Translations under genes and position numbers: made by a program
Part shown: positions 27,459 through 36,397 of the stretch, in pieces
Numbering within the stretch: the first letter of the stretch is position 1
How the letters are laid out: each line of letters opens with the position of its first letter
Origin: Cyanobium sp. WAJ14-Wanaka
GTDB lineage: Bacteria > Cyanobacteriota > Cyanobacteriia > PCC-6307 > Cyanobiaceae
DNA length: 64,000 nt
NCBI RefSeq assembly: GCF_024345375.1
Contig: NZ_JAGQAZ010000003.1
Location: 1-64,000 of the forward strand
Direction: 5' to 3'
Notes under the pieces: model-generated
The model's input: the letters and a program-made list of their open reading frames with translations, nothing else
Databases searched by the model: none
What the model was told of the DNA's origin: nothing

Positions 27459-28046
27459 CTAGAGAGCCTGGATTGTGCTCAAGAACAATTCGTCAAAGGC
27501 ATCCACACTGCCCGGGTGGCGGCCGGTAATCAACAGGCCATCAGAATGGGTATCTACAGTTTCACCATTTGCCACCACCAGCTCACCACCAGCGTTCTCC
27601 ACATCACAGGCAATGTTGTGGGCACAGGTGACCTTGCGGCCCTTAATTAAGGACGGATCAGCACAGAACAACCAGAGCGAGTGGCAGATGGTACCAATCG
27701 CCAGCTGACCCGCATCCATGCGCTGTACAGCAGTGCGTAACAACTCCACCGCCGGTGCAGTGTTGCGGGAGCCACTAAGGGTGGTTTGGTAACGCAGGCG
27801 ATCCATGGCATAGCCACCAATCAGGATCAAACCCTTGTAATCAGAAAGGTTCACCTTGCTCACACAGAGATCAACCTTTACCTTGCTGGTTTTGTCGTTG
27901 CCCTCAAATTCCAGACTTTCATTGCCCCACAGGTAGGAGGCGTAATCCACTGCAACCCCATGGGTCGGGAAGAAGCTGTTGAACACGTTAAATTCAGTTT
28001 CGTCGTAATGCTCTTCAACTAGGACGAGAATTTTAGAAGATGCCAT
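27459..28046 (-). CDS. DJ-1/PfpI family protein
   Basis: The 195-residue protein has the family fold: KILVLVEEHYDETEFNVFNS, GLILIGGYAMDRLR and the nucleophile elbow AIGTICHSLWLFC with Cys121-His122. Relatives are stress-related glyoxalases/deglycases or intracellular proteases. The gene is in the middle of the minus-strand run, with a 73-base gap to the AGE gene. Confidence 0.85.
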   Translation of the reverse strand: MASSKILVLVEEHYDETEFNVFNSFFPTHGVAVDYASYLWGNESLEFEGNDKTSKVKVDLCVSKVNLSDYKGLILIGGYAMDRLRYQTTLSGSRNTAPAVELLRTAVQRMDAGQLAIGTICHSLWLFCADPSLIKGRKVTCAHNIACDVENAGGELVVANGETVDTHSDGLLITGRHPGSVDAFDELFLSTIQAL

Positions 28047-28094
28047 AACAGAGGGGAATCAAAAATGTTAACTAAGTGTTGAAGGCAGAAAAAC

Positions 28095-28283
28095 TCAACC
28101 GTTTGAGTTTGAGCGCAAAAGCAAGCCGTGGATCGATTGATAGGCCGCAGATCCACCTAGGCAGGCACCCGCCGCAATCAGGCCCGCCAAGGGAGGTACT
28201 GGCAGGGGCAATTTAAAGATCGAGAAAACAAAACCGACCAGGAAACCTCCAATCAGGGTGGTGGCAAGAACGGAAAATGTCAT
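28095..28283 (-). CDS. XapX-domain small membrane protein
   Basis: The 62-residue protein is two hydrophobic helices with the XapX/DUF1427 consensus (GGFLVGFVFSIFKLPLPVPP followed by LAGLIAAGACLGG). The function is unknown; in many bacteria the family sits beside cupin, DJ-1 or hydrolase genes, as here. Confidence 0.85.
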   Translation of the reverse strand: MTFSVLATTLIGGFLVGFVFSIFKLPLPVPPLAGLIAAGACLGGSAAYQSIHGLLLRSNSNG

Positions 28284-28346
28284 GGGTTGCTTTTAACGGG
28301 GAGTAGGCAGATGCAGGCGGGCAAATGAGGTGTCCAACCGCGGTGA

Positions 28347-29096
28347 TTAGCTCAGGGGAGCAGCCAGTAGCTCCTTGAGATCATCAAGGTGATCGTCGGC
28401 GGCCAGGGTGGCCTTGCTAGCGGGGCTAATCGAATGGAGATACTGCATAAAATATTGGCTCTGGTTAATGCCGTATTTAGGGGCATCCTTCACGAAGGGC
28501 TCAAGCCGAGTGGCATCCACCTTGAAATCTGAGGGAAAGCTCGTAACGCTCTCACCGGTGTCGCGGAAGTACTGGGTGATTCGTTCCGGTGCCCATACAA
28601 AGGTCATTTCCACCGGATGGTCGGTGCTGTTGTAAAAGCCATGGACGTGACCACGGGGCACGTAGTAAAGACTTTGGGGCTTGGTCTCGATCAACTGAAT
28701 ATCCGCCCCGGGGGCATTGCCGTTGGGCACCTTGCTCAGATCGCTATAGGTGTGGTCTGGGTCAAGGAAGAGGGTGATGCCACCGTTGGGAAAGTAGAAC
28801 CACTCGTCGTAGTTGTCGTGGAAGTGGGGCAGCGGTCCCGATCCGGGGGGCACCAGTGCCTCCGCCATCGTGTAGGCGTTGCCAGTGTTGCGGCCGGTGC
28901 GGGTAAAGGTGAATTGCTCCCCGGGGGGGCCGATGATCAATTCGGGCTCGGGGCTGGGGGTGTATTCGGGAAAGGGAAGACCCACCGTCTGGGCCTGGCT
29001 CAGGGAAGGCAGCCCAAACAGGCTGGCCATAAAGAGGGCTGTGCAGGCCAGGTTTAGTAACAGGCGGCGCAGAGCTGCAGAGAAGTTGGAAAGCAT
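28347..29096 (-). CDS. Secreted cupin-domain protein, copy 2
   Basis: The protein is a full-length paralogue of the cupin at 17970. It has a signal peptide (LACTALFMASLFGLPSLSQA), the metal motif PHFHDNYDEWFYFPNGGITL, the second motif VPRGHVHGFYNSTDHPVEM and the shared C-terminal motif APKYGINQSQYFMQYL. Here the second metal-site motif has both histidines (GHVHGF), where copy 1 has YYLHGF. It starts six bases after the carboxymuconolactone decarboxylase-like gene. Confidence 0.83.
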   Translation of the reverse strand: MLSNFSAALRRLLLNLACTALFMASLFGLPSLSQAQTVGLPFPEYTPSPEPELIIGPPGEQFTFTRTGRNTGNAYTMAEALVPPGSGPLPHFHDNYDEWFYFPNGGITLFLDPDHTYSDLSKVPNGNAPGADIQLIETKPQSLYYVPRGHVHGFYNSTDHPVEMTFVWAPERITQYFRDTGESVTSFPSDFKVDATRLEPFVKDAPKYGINQSQYFMQYLHSISPASKATLAADDHLDDLKELLAAPLS

Positions 29097-29102
29097 GGTG
29101 GA

Positions 29103-29477
29103 TTAGGCCTCCGCCTCGATACGGGCACGGATATCGCCTAGCCGCGCAAATGCTGGGGCAGCCTTGTTGAAGCCTGCGTAGACGCAGGTGAAGAGCAACA
29201 ACTCCTCAAGCTGCTCAAAGCTGGCCCCCTGCTTCAGGGCCATGCGCACATGGGCTTCGAAGGGGGATTCCGGCACCATTCCCTGGTTAGACACATCGAT
29301 GGCGATGGTGATCAGGGCCTTGGTGAGTTGATCAATCGAGGGCTTACCCCAAACCTCACCCGCCACGCGGGTACAGAGATCGCCAAAGGCAGGGTGAATG
29401 CCCTTCAGGGCAGCCTGTAGAGCTGGATCGTCGAGTACGGCGTTGGCGGGAGCATCCGCCGGAAGGTGCGGGGACAT
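29103..29477 (-). CDS. Carboxymuconolactone decarboxylase-like protein
   Basis: The 124-residue all-helical protein fits the CMD/AhpD family (KALITIAIDVSNQGMVPESP, FEAHVRMALKQGASFEQLEE, LLLFTCVYAGFNKAAPAF). The CxxC redox pair of AhpD is absent, so it belongs to the decarboxylase-like branch; the reaction is not known. No signal peptide is seen. Confidence 0.82.
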   Translation of the reverse strand: MSPHLPADAPANAVLDDPALQAALKGIHPAFGDLCTRVAGEVWGKPSIDQLTKALITIAIDVSNQGMVPESPFEAHVRMALKQGASFEQLEELLLFTCVYAGFNKAAPAFARLGDIRARIEAEA

Positions 29478-29572
29478 ATCTGGTACTAAACCGCTTCCAC
29501 TTTGTCCGGCATGGGCCTATTTGTCTGCGTATTAGCAGACACCAAAACGCATACCCAAACATTTTGAATCAA

Positions 29573-30109
29573 TCAATCTGCCGCGAAGGCCTGCTCCAGC
29601 CAGACGGCGGCGGCCAAGCCACACTCCTCATCAAGCTGCCCCTGGCGGGCTCCCGACACACCCAGCCCCCCCAGGAGCCTGCCCTCCGAGCGCAGCACCA
29701 CCCCACCTGGCAATGGAGTGATCTGATCCACACTGGCCGCTGGCAGGGGCAACGCCCCGATCGGTGCTTTCCCTTGGCGTAGGGAATTGGCCAACTCACC
29801 GGTGGTAGTAAATCCCTGCAGTGCCGCCAGGGAAGCGGCCGTGTAGGCCTTATGGCGACTCAGCTGCGCAGTATGGGGAGAGGCGCCATCACCATGCAGA
29901 AATACCTGCAAGGTACCTTCCCCATCCACCACGCTCACACTCACCTGCTCCCCCCTCTGCTGGCAGCTCTCCACAGCCACGGCAGCGGTGCGGTTAGCCA
30001 GCTCCAGCGGTAGGCGCTGCAATTGCACCAGGTTCGCGGCCGCGCTGAACTGGGGGATGCCCAGCAGCAACATGGCCGCCAACACAATGGAGAGGATCAG
30101 GGAGTGCAT
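29573..30109 (-). CDS. Exported HbpS/GlcG-like haem-binding family protein, copy C
   Basis: A signal peptide (LILSIVLAAMLLLGIPQFSA) is followed by the HbpS domain: AAVAVESCQQRGEQVSVSVV, GDGASPHTAQLSRHKAYTAA and GGVVLRSEGRLLGGLGVSGA, ending DEECGLAAAVWLEQAF. It is the third member of this family in the window and the second to be linked to a secreted cupin, here across one CMD gene. Confidence 0.83.
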   Translation of the reverse strand: MHSLILSIVLAAMLLLGIPQFSAAANLVQLQRLPLELANRTAAVAVESCQQRGEQVSVSVVDGEGTLQVFLHGDGASPHTAQLSRHKAYTAASLAALQGFTTTGELANSLRQGKAPIGALPLPAASVDQITPLPGGVVLRSEGRLLGGLGVSGARQGQLDEECGLAAAVWLEQAFAAD

Positions 30110-30126
30110 CAGGGCCGAGCTGGCGC

Positions 30127-30690
30127 TCAGGGGTTTTTGAGCAGGGCTAGCAGCTGGGGCGAGGCGAAGACATCCCGGTAGAAGGTGAGCTGCTCGCTCT
30201 TGAAGTAGCAGCCTCCTGCATGGCCACGGCGCACCCAGCAGACCGTGCCCTTGGCAATCGCTTCACCACTGGCGTCGTCGAGGCAGTGCCATTCGAAGTG
30301 CACAAACTCGCCCCAAAACATCACGATCGGCCAACACATCGTCACGCCGGGCTGGGCAATTAGGGCCCACCAGTGCTGTTCACGCTCGGTTTGCTGGTCT
30401 AGACCATAAAAAGGGCCGTCCTGGCAGAAATAGACCAGATCCTGGCGGTATTCACCACGCAGCAAATCACCACGGGCCCGGCGCAGGGCTTCGCAGTGGG
30501 TGGGCCACCAGGCCTTATTTTCCGCCTCGATCTGCTCGCGGCTAAAGCTGCCATCGATCTCGGGCAGGCTGGGCTGCTTGAGGGCGATGAAATCCTCTGC
30601 CTGCTTGATCAGGCTCTCACCCTGCTGGGTGCTAACTAGGCCGGGCCTGGAGAAGTCTGCGGACAACTCCTGGTAGTAGTTCTTAGCCAT
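30127..30690 (-). CDS. SnoaL/NTF2-like protein
   Basis: The 187-residue cytosolic protein looks like a cone-fold NTF2/SnoaL-like protein: AENKAWWPTHCEALRRARGD, YRQDLVYFCQDGPFYGLDQQ and FVHFEWHCLDDASGEAIAKG, followed by WVRRGHAGGCYFKSEQLTFY. The substrate is unknown. It lies 17 bases before the HbpS-like gene and 23 bases after the sugar isomerase-like gene. Confidence 0.7.
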   Translation of the reverse strand: MAKNYYQELSADFSRPGLVSTQQGESLIKQAEDFIALKQPSLPEIDGSFSREQIEAENKAWWPTHCEALRRARGDLLRGEYRQDLVYFCQDGPFYGLDQQTEREQHWWALIAQPGVTMCWPIVMFWGEFVHFEWHCLDDASGEAIAKGTVCWVRRGHAGGCYFKSEQLTFYRDVFASPQLLALLKNP

Positions 30691-30713
30691 TGATAAAGGG
30701 ATCGGAATGGTCG

Positions 30714-31571
30714 TCAGGGGGGCAGAAGCCCCAGTCGATGCTTGAGGAAGCGTGCACCCTCGAGCACGATCGTTTCCGAATCAGCACCGAAGGAGCGCCA
30801 ACTGCGCGTGCGCCGTGCAATCACAGGGTGGCTGGGATCGAAGGTTTCAATGCTTACCAGCATGGTGGCCGGAAAGGTGGCTAACCAGCTCAGCAACTCG
30901 GGCCAATCAAGGTGGCATTGGCCTAGGGGTCCACGGTTGGCACCACAGAGATGCACGTGGGTGGTGCCGGCTCGATGGCTGGCCAGATCTTGATAAAGGT
31001 GGCCCTGCTCCATGTTGGCGTGAAAAATGTCGACCAGGATCCCAACGTGGGCAAGATCGACGGCGCGGCAAACCTCTGACACCTGCTCGAAGGTGTTAAG
31101 CAAGCTGCTCTGATAGCGATTGAGGGGCTCAATACTGAAGGGAATCCCGGCCTGGGCCAGGTCGTGGCGCAGCTCCAGATAGCTATCAATTAACCGATGG
31201 CGATCATCGGCGGAGGAGGGCTCCGCCGCGGGGCTGGAAAGATCCCCGTGGATCGGGCCGGAGAGCTTCAAAGCTCCGCAGGCCTGGGCAAACTCCAAAA
31301 GACGCCGCACGTGGTCCTGGGCGCCACGGCGAATGGCCCCATCGGCACTGGCCAGACTGAGACCCCTGGGTAAACCTGAACAGAGCGTCACCGGCAGACC
31401 GTGCTCAGCGGAAAGGCGACTAACCAGCGCAGGCGTCAGACCGGCCAGGTCGTAACTGGCAAGTTCCACAAAGTCGACAGAGGAACCCGCCAACCTGGGC
31501 ATCAGCGATTGGAGCTCGCCATCGGTAATACCTGGCGACCAGGCAAAGGTGTGGGCTCCGATCAGCACCAT
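30714..31571 (-). CDS. Sugar phosphate isomerase/epimerase-like TIM barrel
   Basis: The 285-residue protein is an AP-endonuclease-2 type barrel, as in D-psicose 3-epimerases and hydroxypyruvate isomerases. Metal-binding acids and histidines occur in order: SIEPLNRYQSSLLNT (Glu), GILVDIFHANMEQG (Asp, His), THVHLCGANRGPLG (His) and MLVSIETFDPSHPV (Glu). This is the arrangement of an active Mn-dependent ketose epimerase or isomerase; the exact sugar is unknown. Confidence 0.82.
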   Translation of the reverse strand: MVLIGAHTFAWSPGITDGELQSLMPRLAGSSVDFVELASYDLAGLTPALVSRLSAEHGLPVTLCSGLPRGLSLASADGAIRRGAQDHVRRLLEFAQACGALKLSGPIHGDLSSPAAEPSSADDRHRLIDSYLELRHDLAQAGIPFSIEPLNRYQSSLLNTFEQVSEVCRAVDLAHVGILVDIFHANMEQGHLYQDLASHRAGTTHVHLCGANRGPLGQCHLDWPELLSWLATFPATMLVSIETFDPSHPVIARRTRSWRSFGADSETIVLEGARFLKHRLGLLPP

Positions 31572-31588
31572 GGGATCGAGGTGGAGGG

Positions 31589-32458
31589 TTAGCCCTTGCG
31601 GGACACGGTTTTAATCAATTCAGCAACGGCCTCGGGCGCCTCCTCTGGCAGATAGTGGCCGCAACCGGGCAACACACCGCCGCTAACGGCGGGATCGCAG
31701 GCCTGCAGAGAACGGAGAAAATTATCTGCGGTGGCCTTTTCACCCCCGTAAACCACCAGCGGACGTTCGAATCGATGCTCACGGTGGGCCTCGGCGAAGG
31801 CCCGATTAGCTTCAACGGCGCGGTAAAAGTTGAAGCCGGCGGTCATCGCTCCGGGGCGGCTGTAGGCCTGCACATAGTGGGAAACTGCCTCAACTGTCAT
31901 GGCACCGGCCACCGCTGATTTGGTGCGGAAATACCAACCCAAATATTCGGCCTCGCGGCCAGCGGTAAGCAGCTCGGGCATCTCGGCCATGGCGTGGAAG
32001 TGGAACTGCCAGGTGCGCGAGCCAGGCCTGGGCATGTAGGCCTCCGTTGGGGCCAGGCCAATCAGGGCCGCATCCAACAACAAGCTGCTGGTGAGCCGAT
32101 GGGGATGGAGCACCGACAGGGCATAGGCCACCCAGGCCCCCACATCGTGGCCAACCAGAGTTAAAGAATCGATCTGCCTGTAGCTGAGGTAGGCCTCGAC
32201 CTCAGCGGCCACCGCCTCAATGCTGAAGTTGCTCTCCAGGGCAAGGCTCGTCTCACCCTGGCCCTTCAGATCAAGGGCAATCACGCGATAGTCAGCACTG
32301 AGCAGGGGCATGACCCGGCGCCAAGCGAAGCAGGTCTGGGGCCAGCCGGCCAGTAGCAACAGCACGGGGCCTTCGCCGTCCTCCACGGAATGGAAGCGCA
32401 GCTCTCCCACCTGGTCGTAGCGATGCTGGGCTGTGGCAGGAAAACTCTCAGCAGCCAT
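31589..32458 (-). CDS. Alpha/beta hydrolase, epoxide hydrolase/dehalogenase type
   Basis: The nucleophile elbow reads TLVGHDVGAWVAYA, with aspartate rather than serine, as in epoxide hydrolases and haloalkane/fluoroacetate dehalogenases. The oxyanion motif LLLLAGWPQTCFAWRRVMP and the late histidine in VLPGCGHYLPEEAPE are present. It is the first gene of the 13-gene minus-strand run and diverges from the ABM-type gene. Confidence 0.82.
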   Translation of the reverse strand: MAAESFPATAQHRYDQVGELRFHSVEDGEGPVLLLLAGWPQTCFAWRRVMPLLSADYRVIALDLKGQGETSLALESNFSIEAVAAEVEAYLSYRQIDSLTLVGHDVGAWVAYALSVLHPHRLTSSLLLDAALIGLAPTEAYMPRPGSRTWQFHFHAMAEMPELLTAGREAEYLGWYFRTKSAVAGAMTVEAVSHYVQAYSRPGAMTAGFNFYRAVEANRAFAEAHREHRFERPLVVYGGEKATADNFLRSLQACDPAVSGGVLPGCGHYLPEEAPEAVAELIKTVSRKG

Positions 32459-32493
32459 CGTTGCGGGCCCTCAGCGAAATCATTCGCATTGTG

Positions 32494-32988
32494 ATGGCAA
32501 GTTGCACTTCCTGCAGCAGAGCCCTACAAAAGAATGAAATTCTCCAATGGGTATTCGTGCAAAAGCAACCGAGCCAAAGGTTCCATTGGAGGGCCTTGGC
32601 AACCAGACTGCTGGCACTGGCAGTGGTGCTGGTAATGGGCCTGTGGGGGGTGCAGCCAAGCCTGGCCGCCAGCAACGAACAGGTAAGGGTGGTCGGCAGG
32701 CTGCCAATGCAGCTTAGCACCACTGAAAGGCAGGAATTTGAACACCAAACCATGGACCTGGCCAAAATCACCCGGGCCGAGGATGGGGTAATCCAGTACT
32801 CCTGTAATGCCGACATTGAGAAGCCCGGCACCTACGTGTTCGATGAGATCTGGCCGAGCGAACAGGCCCTTAACGACCATCTCAACACAGACCATTTCAA
32901 ACAGTGGTGGGCCTGGGTTGAACCCCACCTAAATGGAGATCTGGTAATCAACATCGCCGATACAAGACAATTCCATAGCGTCTCCTAA
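32494..32988 (+). CDS. Exported antibiotic biosynthesis monooxygenase-domain protein
   Basis: A hydrophobic signal segment (LLALAVVLVMGLWGVQPSLA) precedes an ABM-fold domain of about 100 residues (QVRVVGRLPMQLSTTERQEF, DGVIQYSCNADIEKPGTYVF, WPSEQALNDHLNTDHFKQWW). Members of this fold are cofactor-free quinol oxygenases or haem-degrading proteins. The start is uncertain: ATG at 32494 or GTG at 32557; the second gives a more standard signal length. The gene is divergent from the hydrolase operon, so the short gap holds both promoters. Confidence 0.72.
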   Translation: MASCTSCSRALQKNEILQWVFVQKQPSQRFHWRALATRLLALAVVLVMGLWGVQPSLAASNEQVRVVGRLPMQLSTTERQEFEHQTMDLAKITRAEDGVIQYSCNADIEKPGTYVFDEIWPSEQALNDHLNTDHFKQWWAWVEPHLNGDLVINIADTRQFHSVS

Positions 32989-33002
32989 AGATTGCTAACT
33001 CC

Positions 33003-34828
33003 ATGAATGATCCGCAGACTTTCCTGGCCACCAAGGAGGTGGATTTTAGGCAAGAATTCATCTACTTCATTATCGTTGATCGCTTCTTCGATGGCAGCGC
33101 CGACAATGAGGAACGCAAGGGGTTTGGGATCGGGGGGAACGGGCGGGGCTACTCGACAAAACCTGGATGGAATGGGGTAAGTACTGGGGCGGCAATCTAC
33201 AGGGAATCATCGACAAAGTTGAATACCTCAAGGCCCTAGGAGTAACCGCCGTATGGCTTTCACCGCTATTTGAGCAGGTGGATGACATGCAGTTCAACCG
33301 AGCACCAATGCACGGCTATTGGGCACGCGACTTCAAACGGATCAACCCACGCTTCCTTCCCCAGGGGGAGTCGGCCAGCCTGGGAAGCTCAGAGACCCTG
33401 AAAAGACTGGTGGAAACCCTCCATGACTCAGGCATCAAATTGATATTAGACGTGGTCTGCAACCACAGCTCACCAGACATAAATGGGAGCAAGGGAATTG
33501 TGCTTGATGATGGAAAACCATTTGCCAACTTCCACAGCGACGAGGCAAACCTATATCACCACAACCCAGAAATCACAGACTGGCAAGATGAATACCAACT
33601 GATCAACCATGAAATGTGTGGCCTAGCCACATTCAACGAAAATAATATCAACTTCAGAAATTACATCAAAGATGCCATCAAAGCCTGGATAGACATTGGG
33701 GTTGATGCCCTTCGGGTGGACACCCTCAAGCATATGCCCTTATGGTTTTGGCAGGAATTCACAATAGACATCAAACGCCACAAACCTGAAATATTCCTAT
33801 TTGGAGAATACGGGTTTAGCAAACCCTGGGATCAACGATCAGTTGCATACGCCAATCACAGCGGCATGTCAATCTTGGACTTTGGCCTCTGTGATGCCAT
33901 TCGCTTTGCCTTTTCAAACCAGCAACCGGGAGGGTTTAAACTGATAGAGAAGGTATTGGCCATGGATGAGGTCTACAAACGTGCCAACGAATTGGTGACG
34001 TTCATAGACAACCACGACATGCCTCGATTTCTATCCATTGTAAGCGACTCCAAAAAACTTGACCTGGCATTGGTGTTACTAATGACACTACGCGGAGTGC
34101 CATGCCTTTTCTATGGAACAGAACAATACCTCCACAACAACACTGACGGAGGGGAGGATCCCTACAACCGACCGATGATGGAATGCTGGGATCAGAACAG
34201 CCGTCCATACCAATTAATCAGCAGGCTTGTTCAGCTACGCCGTACAAACCAGTCCCTAACAATGGGAAACCACCAGCAGCGATATGTGGACCAAAGTCTC
34301 TATGCCTTCAGCCGCCACTATCGCGACAGCCATGTGCTCGTAATATTAAACCAAGGATCAGCCACCCAAATTAGCCTGAACGAAACTGGCCTGCCAAATG
34401 GTTTACATACCTGCAAGCTCACTGGAGAGGTGCTAGAGCAAAAAAATGGCCTCATCAACAACGTGGCCATGCCAGAGTATTCCGCAAGGGTGTTCAGTGT
34501 GGAGGGCCTAAGGGTGCAGGGCCAGGTGGTAGGGGTATTTCAGTTAAACGGATACCACAGCCAGCCTGGTCAACGGATCGCAATCACAGGCAGTTGTCCC
34601 GAGCTGGGCGAATGGGACCACAGCCTGAGTTACGGCATGGAGTATGTAAACAGCAACACATGGATTGCGGAAGTTGCCTTCAACGCCTCTGCCGGGGTCT
34701 CGATCGCGTTTAAATTTGTGGTAATGAATCAAAACAGAGCTGAAGTTATAGAAAATATTGTGAGCCGAAATCAATTATTACCCAACCAAGGCCGAATAAA
34801 GCTGGATTGCATCTGGAATGACGATTAA
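33003..34828 (+). pseudogene. GH13 alpha-amylase/CGTase-like enzyme with CBM20, frameshifted
   Basis: The N-terminal part (33003 onward: EFIYFIIVDRFFDGSADNEE) and the rest (LLDKTWMEWGKYWGGNLQGI onward) lie in different frames; the break falls at a G-run, 33132-33148 (CGGGGGGAACGGGCGGGG). All GH13 acids are present in the second frame: ALRVDTLKH (Asp), FLFGEYGF (Glu) and FIDNHDM (Asp). The C-terminus is a CBM20-like starch-binding module (GQRIAITGSCPELGEWDHSL). No signal peptide is seen. A one-base deletion, a sequencing error in the G-run, or a programmed minus-one slip on C-GGG-GGG-A would each explain it. The pristine downstream frame argues for recent damage or recoding. Confidence 0.78.
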
Positions 34829-34932
34829 ACCAAGCGCAAACCCTCAATAGGCCTAAAACAATACGAACTCTTACAAAATTGGGCAGCGTTGCGCTGTCTA
34901 AATATCATGGAAAAATATCGATCATCACAAAC

Positions 34933-35823
34933 TTGAAATCCATTTCTCAGAAATTAAGGAAGCTGCCTGGGCCAAGGCAAGTTGCAATGGTGGCAATTGC
35001 ATTAGTAGCAGCCACGGTCTTATTTGGTCAGGCACCCGTGCTAGCGCAATTCAGGGAACTATTCACGCCAATTCCTCAAACGGCGGTACTCAAACGGGGT
35101 GCCACTGAAAGAGTCGACCACGACTTTACCAGTTCGGGCGGAGTGAAATTAAAGATGCCGCGATTTCTCAAGAATCCCAGGCAATTCACCACAGCTGGAG
35201 GTGATGTCTTGGTGATGCTTAGAACGCCTGGGGATACCTGCGGCCTATACGAACTCAGCGAAACCATTGCACCCAATGATGCGGGGCCACCGCCCCACTT
35301 CCATTTCGCATCCTCCGAGTGGTTCCTTCCTACAGAGCCATCCACATTTCGAATCTACGGCACCCAGGAGGCAAACCCCCTCACTCCCGGTCAACTCCCC
35401 GGTGTCAACGCTCCAACGCCCAAGATGGGTTCCCTGGTGATCGGCAAGGGCGAACTGGTGTATTCACCGAAAGGAACAGTGCATTTCTGGCACAACGAAA
35501 GCCCCAATAGGGAAGACATACGCGGCTTTTACAACATCTGGAACCCAGCAAACGGCGTAAACGACTGGTTCGCGGGGGTAAGTGATGTGAACGGCAGCAC
35601 CGCCGTTCTTCCCCTGCCGGCCCCCCAGGCCACCACACTCCAAACAGCCCTCTGGGGTGTACCCCACGACCCAACCGGTACCTTTGTGGGCCGAAGCGAC
35701 TACCGCAACATTCGTGGCCCTGTAGCCAGCGATGGGAACCATCTTCAAGAGCTGCAGGAGCTATTCGATCGTGGAGAAGCCTGCTACCCGAAGAGCGGTC
35801 CTACAAACACTAAGAAGGTCTAA
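34933..35823 (+). CDS. Secreted cupin-domain protein, copy 3 (diverged)
   Basis: A basic, hydrophobic leader (KLRKLPGPRQVAMVAIALVA ... APVLA) directs export. The cupin motif reads PPPHFHFASSEWFLPTEPST, comparable to PHFHDNYDEWFYFPNGG in copy 2, and the second motif is VYSPKGTVHFWHNESPNRED. It is about 300 residues with a longer N-terminal region than the other two cupins. No ATG lies before the signal; a TTG at 34933 or 34879 must serve, or the start is recoded. It follows the amylase gene on the same strand. Confidence 0.72.
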   Translation: MKSISQKLRKLPGPRQVAMVAIALVAATVLFGQAPVLAQFRELFTPIPQTAVLKRGATERVDHDFTSSGGVKLKMPRFLKNPRQFTTAGGDVLVMLRTPGDTCGLYELSETIAPNDAGPPPHFHFASSEWFLPTEPSTFRIYGTQEANPLTPGQLPGVNAPTPKMGSLVIGKGELVYSPKGTVHFWHNESPNREDIRGFYNIWNPANGVNDWFAGVSDVNGSTAVLPLPAPQATTLQTALWGVPHDPTGTFVGRSDYRNIRGPVASDGNHLQELQELFDRGEACYPKSGPTNTKKV

Positions 35824-35825
35824 AG

Positions 35826-36330
35826 ATGGCCAAACACAATGATCTACTGGTACTAGCAGCGAGCTGCGAAAAAATCTAGAGCTGACCCATCACTTTTCAG
35901 ACGCTGACACCGAGCAAGGTAAGCGAGTAAACGTAATTGATCTCCCCCTACATCCGCCGCCACTTTTCACGCCAAGAAGCCAGCAGCTGGGTTAGCAAGC
36001 GGGTGTCATTACACTGCAGGAGCGAATGCTGGCGTCATCACACTGGCTAATTTGCGCGCCAGAGTATAACTGTTCAATCCCACCGGTGTTCACCAGTGCC
36101 ATCGCCTGGCTTTCGACCCAGGGAGAGGATTTTCGTGCCCTATTCAATGGCCAACCAGTTGCAATTACCAGCCATTCCGGTAGCGGCGGCATTGAATGCC
36201 TTTCAGCCCTGCGCATTCAATTGGCCCATCTAGGTGCCCATGTGGCAGGCCGCCAAATGGTATTGCGTGGCGATCAAACTACGAAGCGGGAAAGCATCGA
36301 AGCCCTACTAAATACCCTATTTCAAATGCA
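35826..36330 (+). pseudogene. Dead NAD(P)H-dependent FMN reductase
   Basis: The frame starts MAKHNDLLVLAASCEK two bases after the cupin stop. It then hits a stop caused by loss of one A in the run at 35869-35874. In the next frame LELTHHFSDADTEQGK and GKRVNVIDL continue, an in-frame TAG follows at 35993-35995, and LICAPEYNCSIPPVFTSAIA and PVAITSHSGSGGIE complete the family pattern. With a frameshift plus a nonsense codon it cannot give a full reductase. The natural C-terminus is lost near the convergent phosphatase gene. Confidence 0.85.
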
Positions 36331-36397
36331 GCCTGCCTCGCGAAGTGGTAATTATCCAGACCATGCTGCAAATTCAGACTGTTATTGGCTTCCGAAC

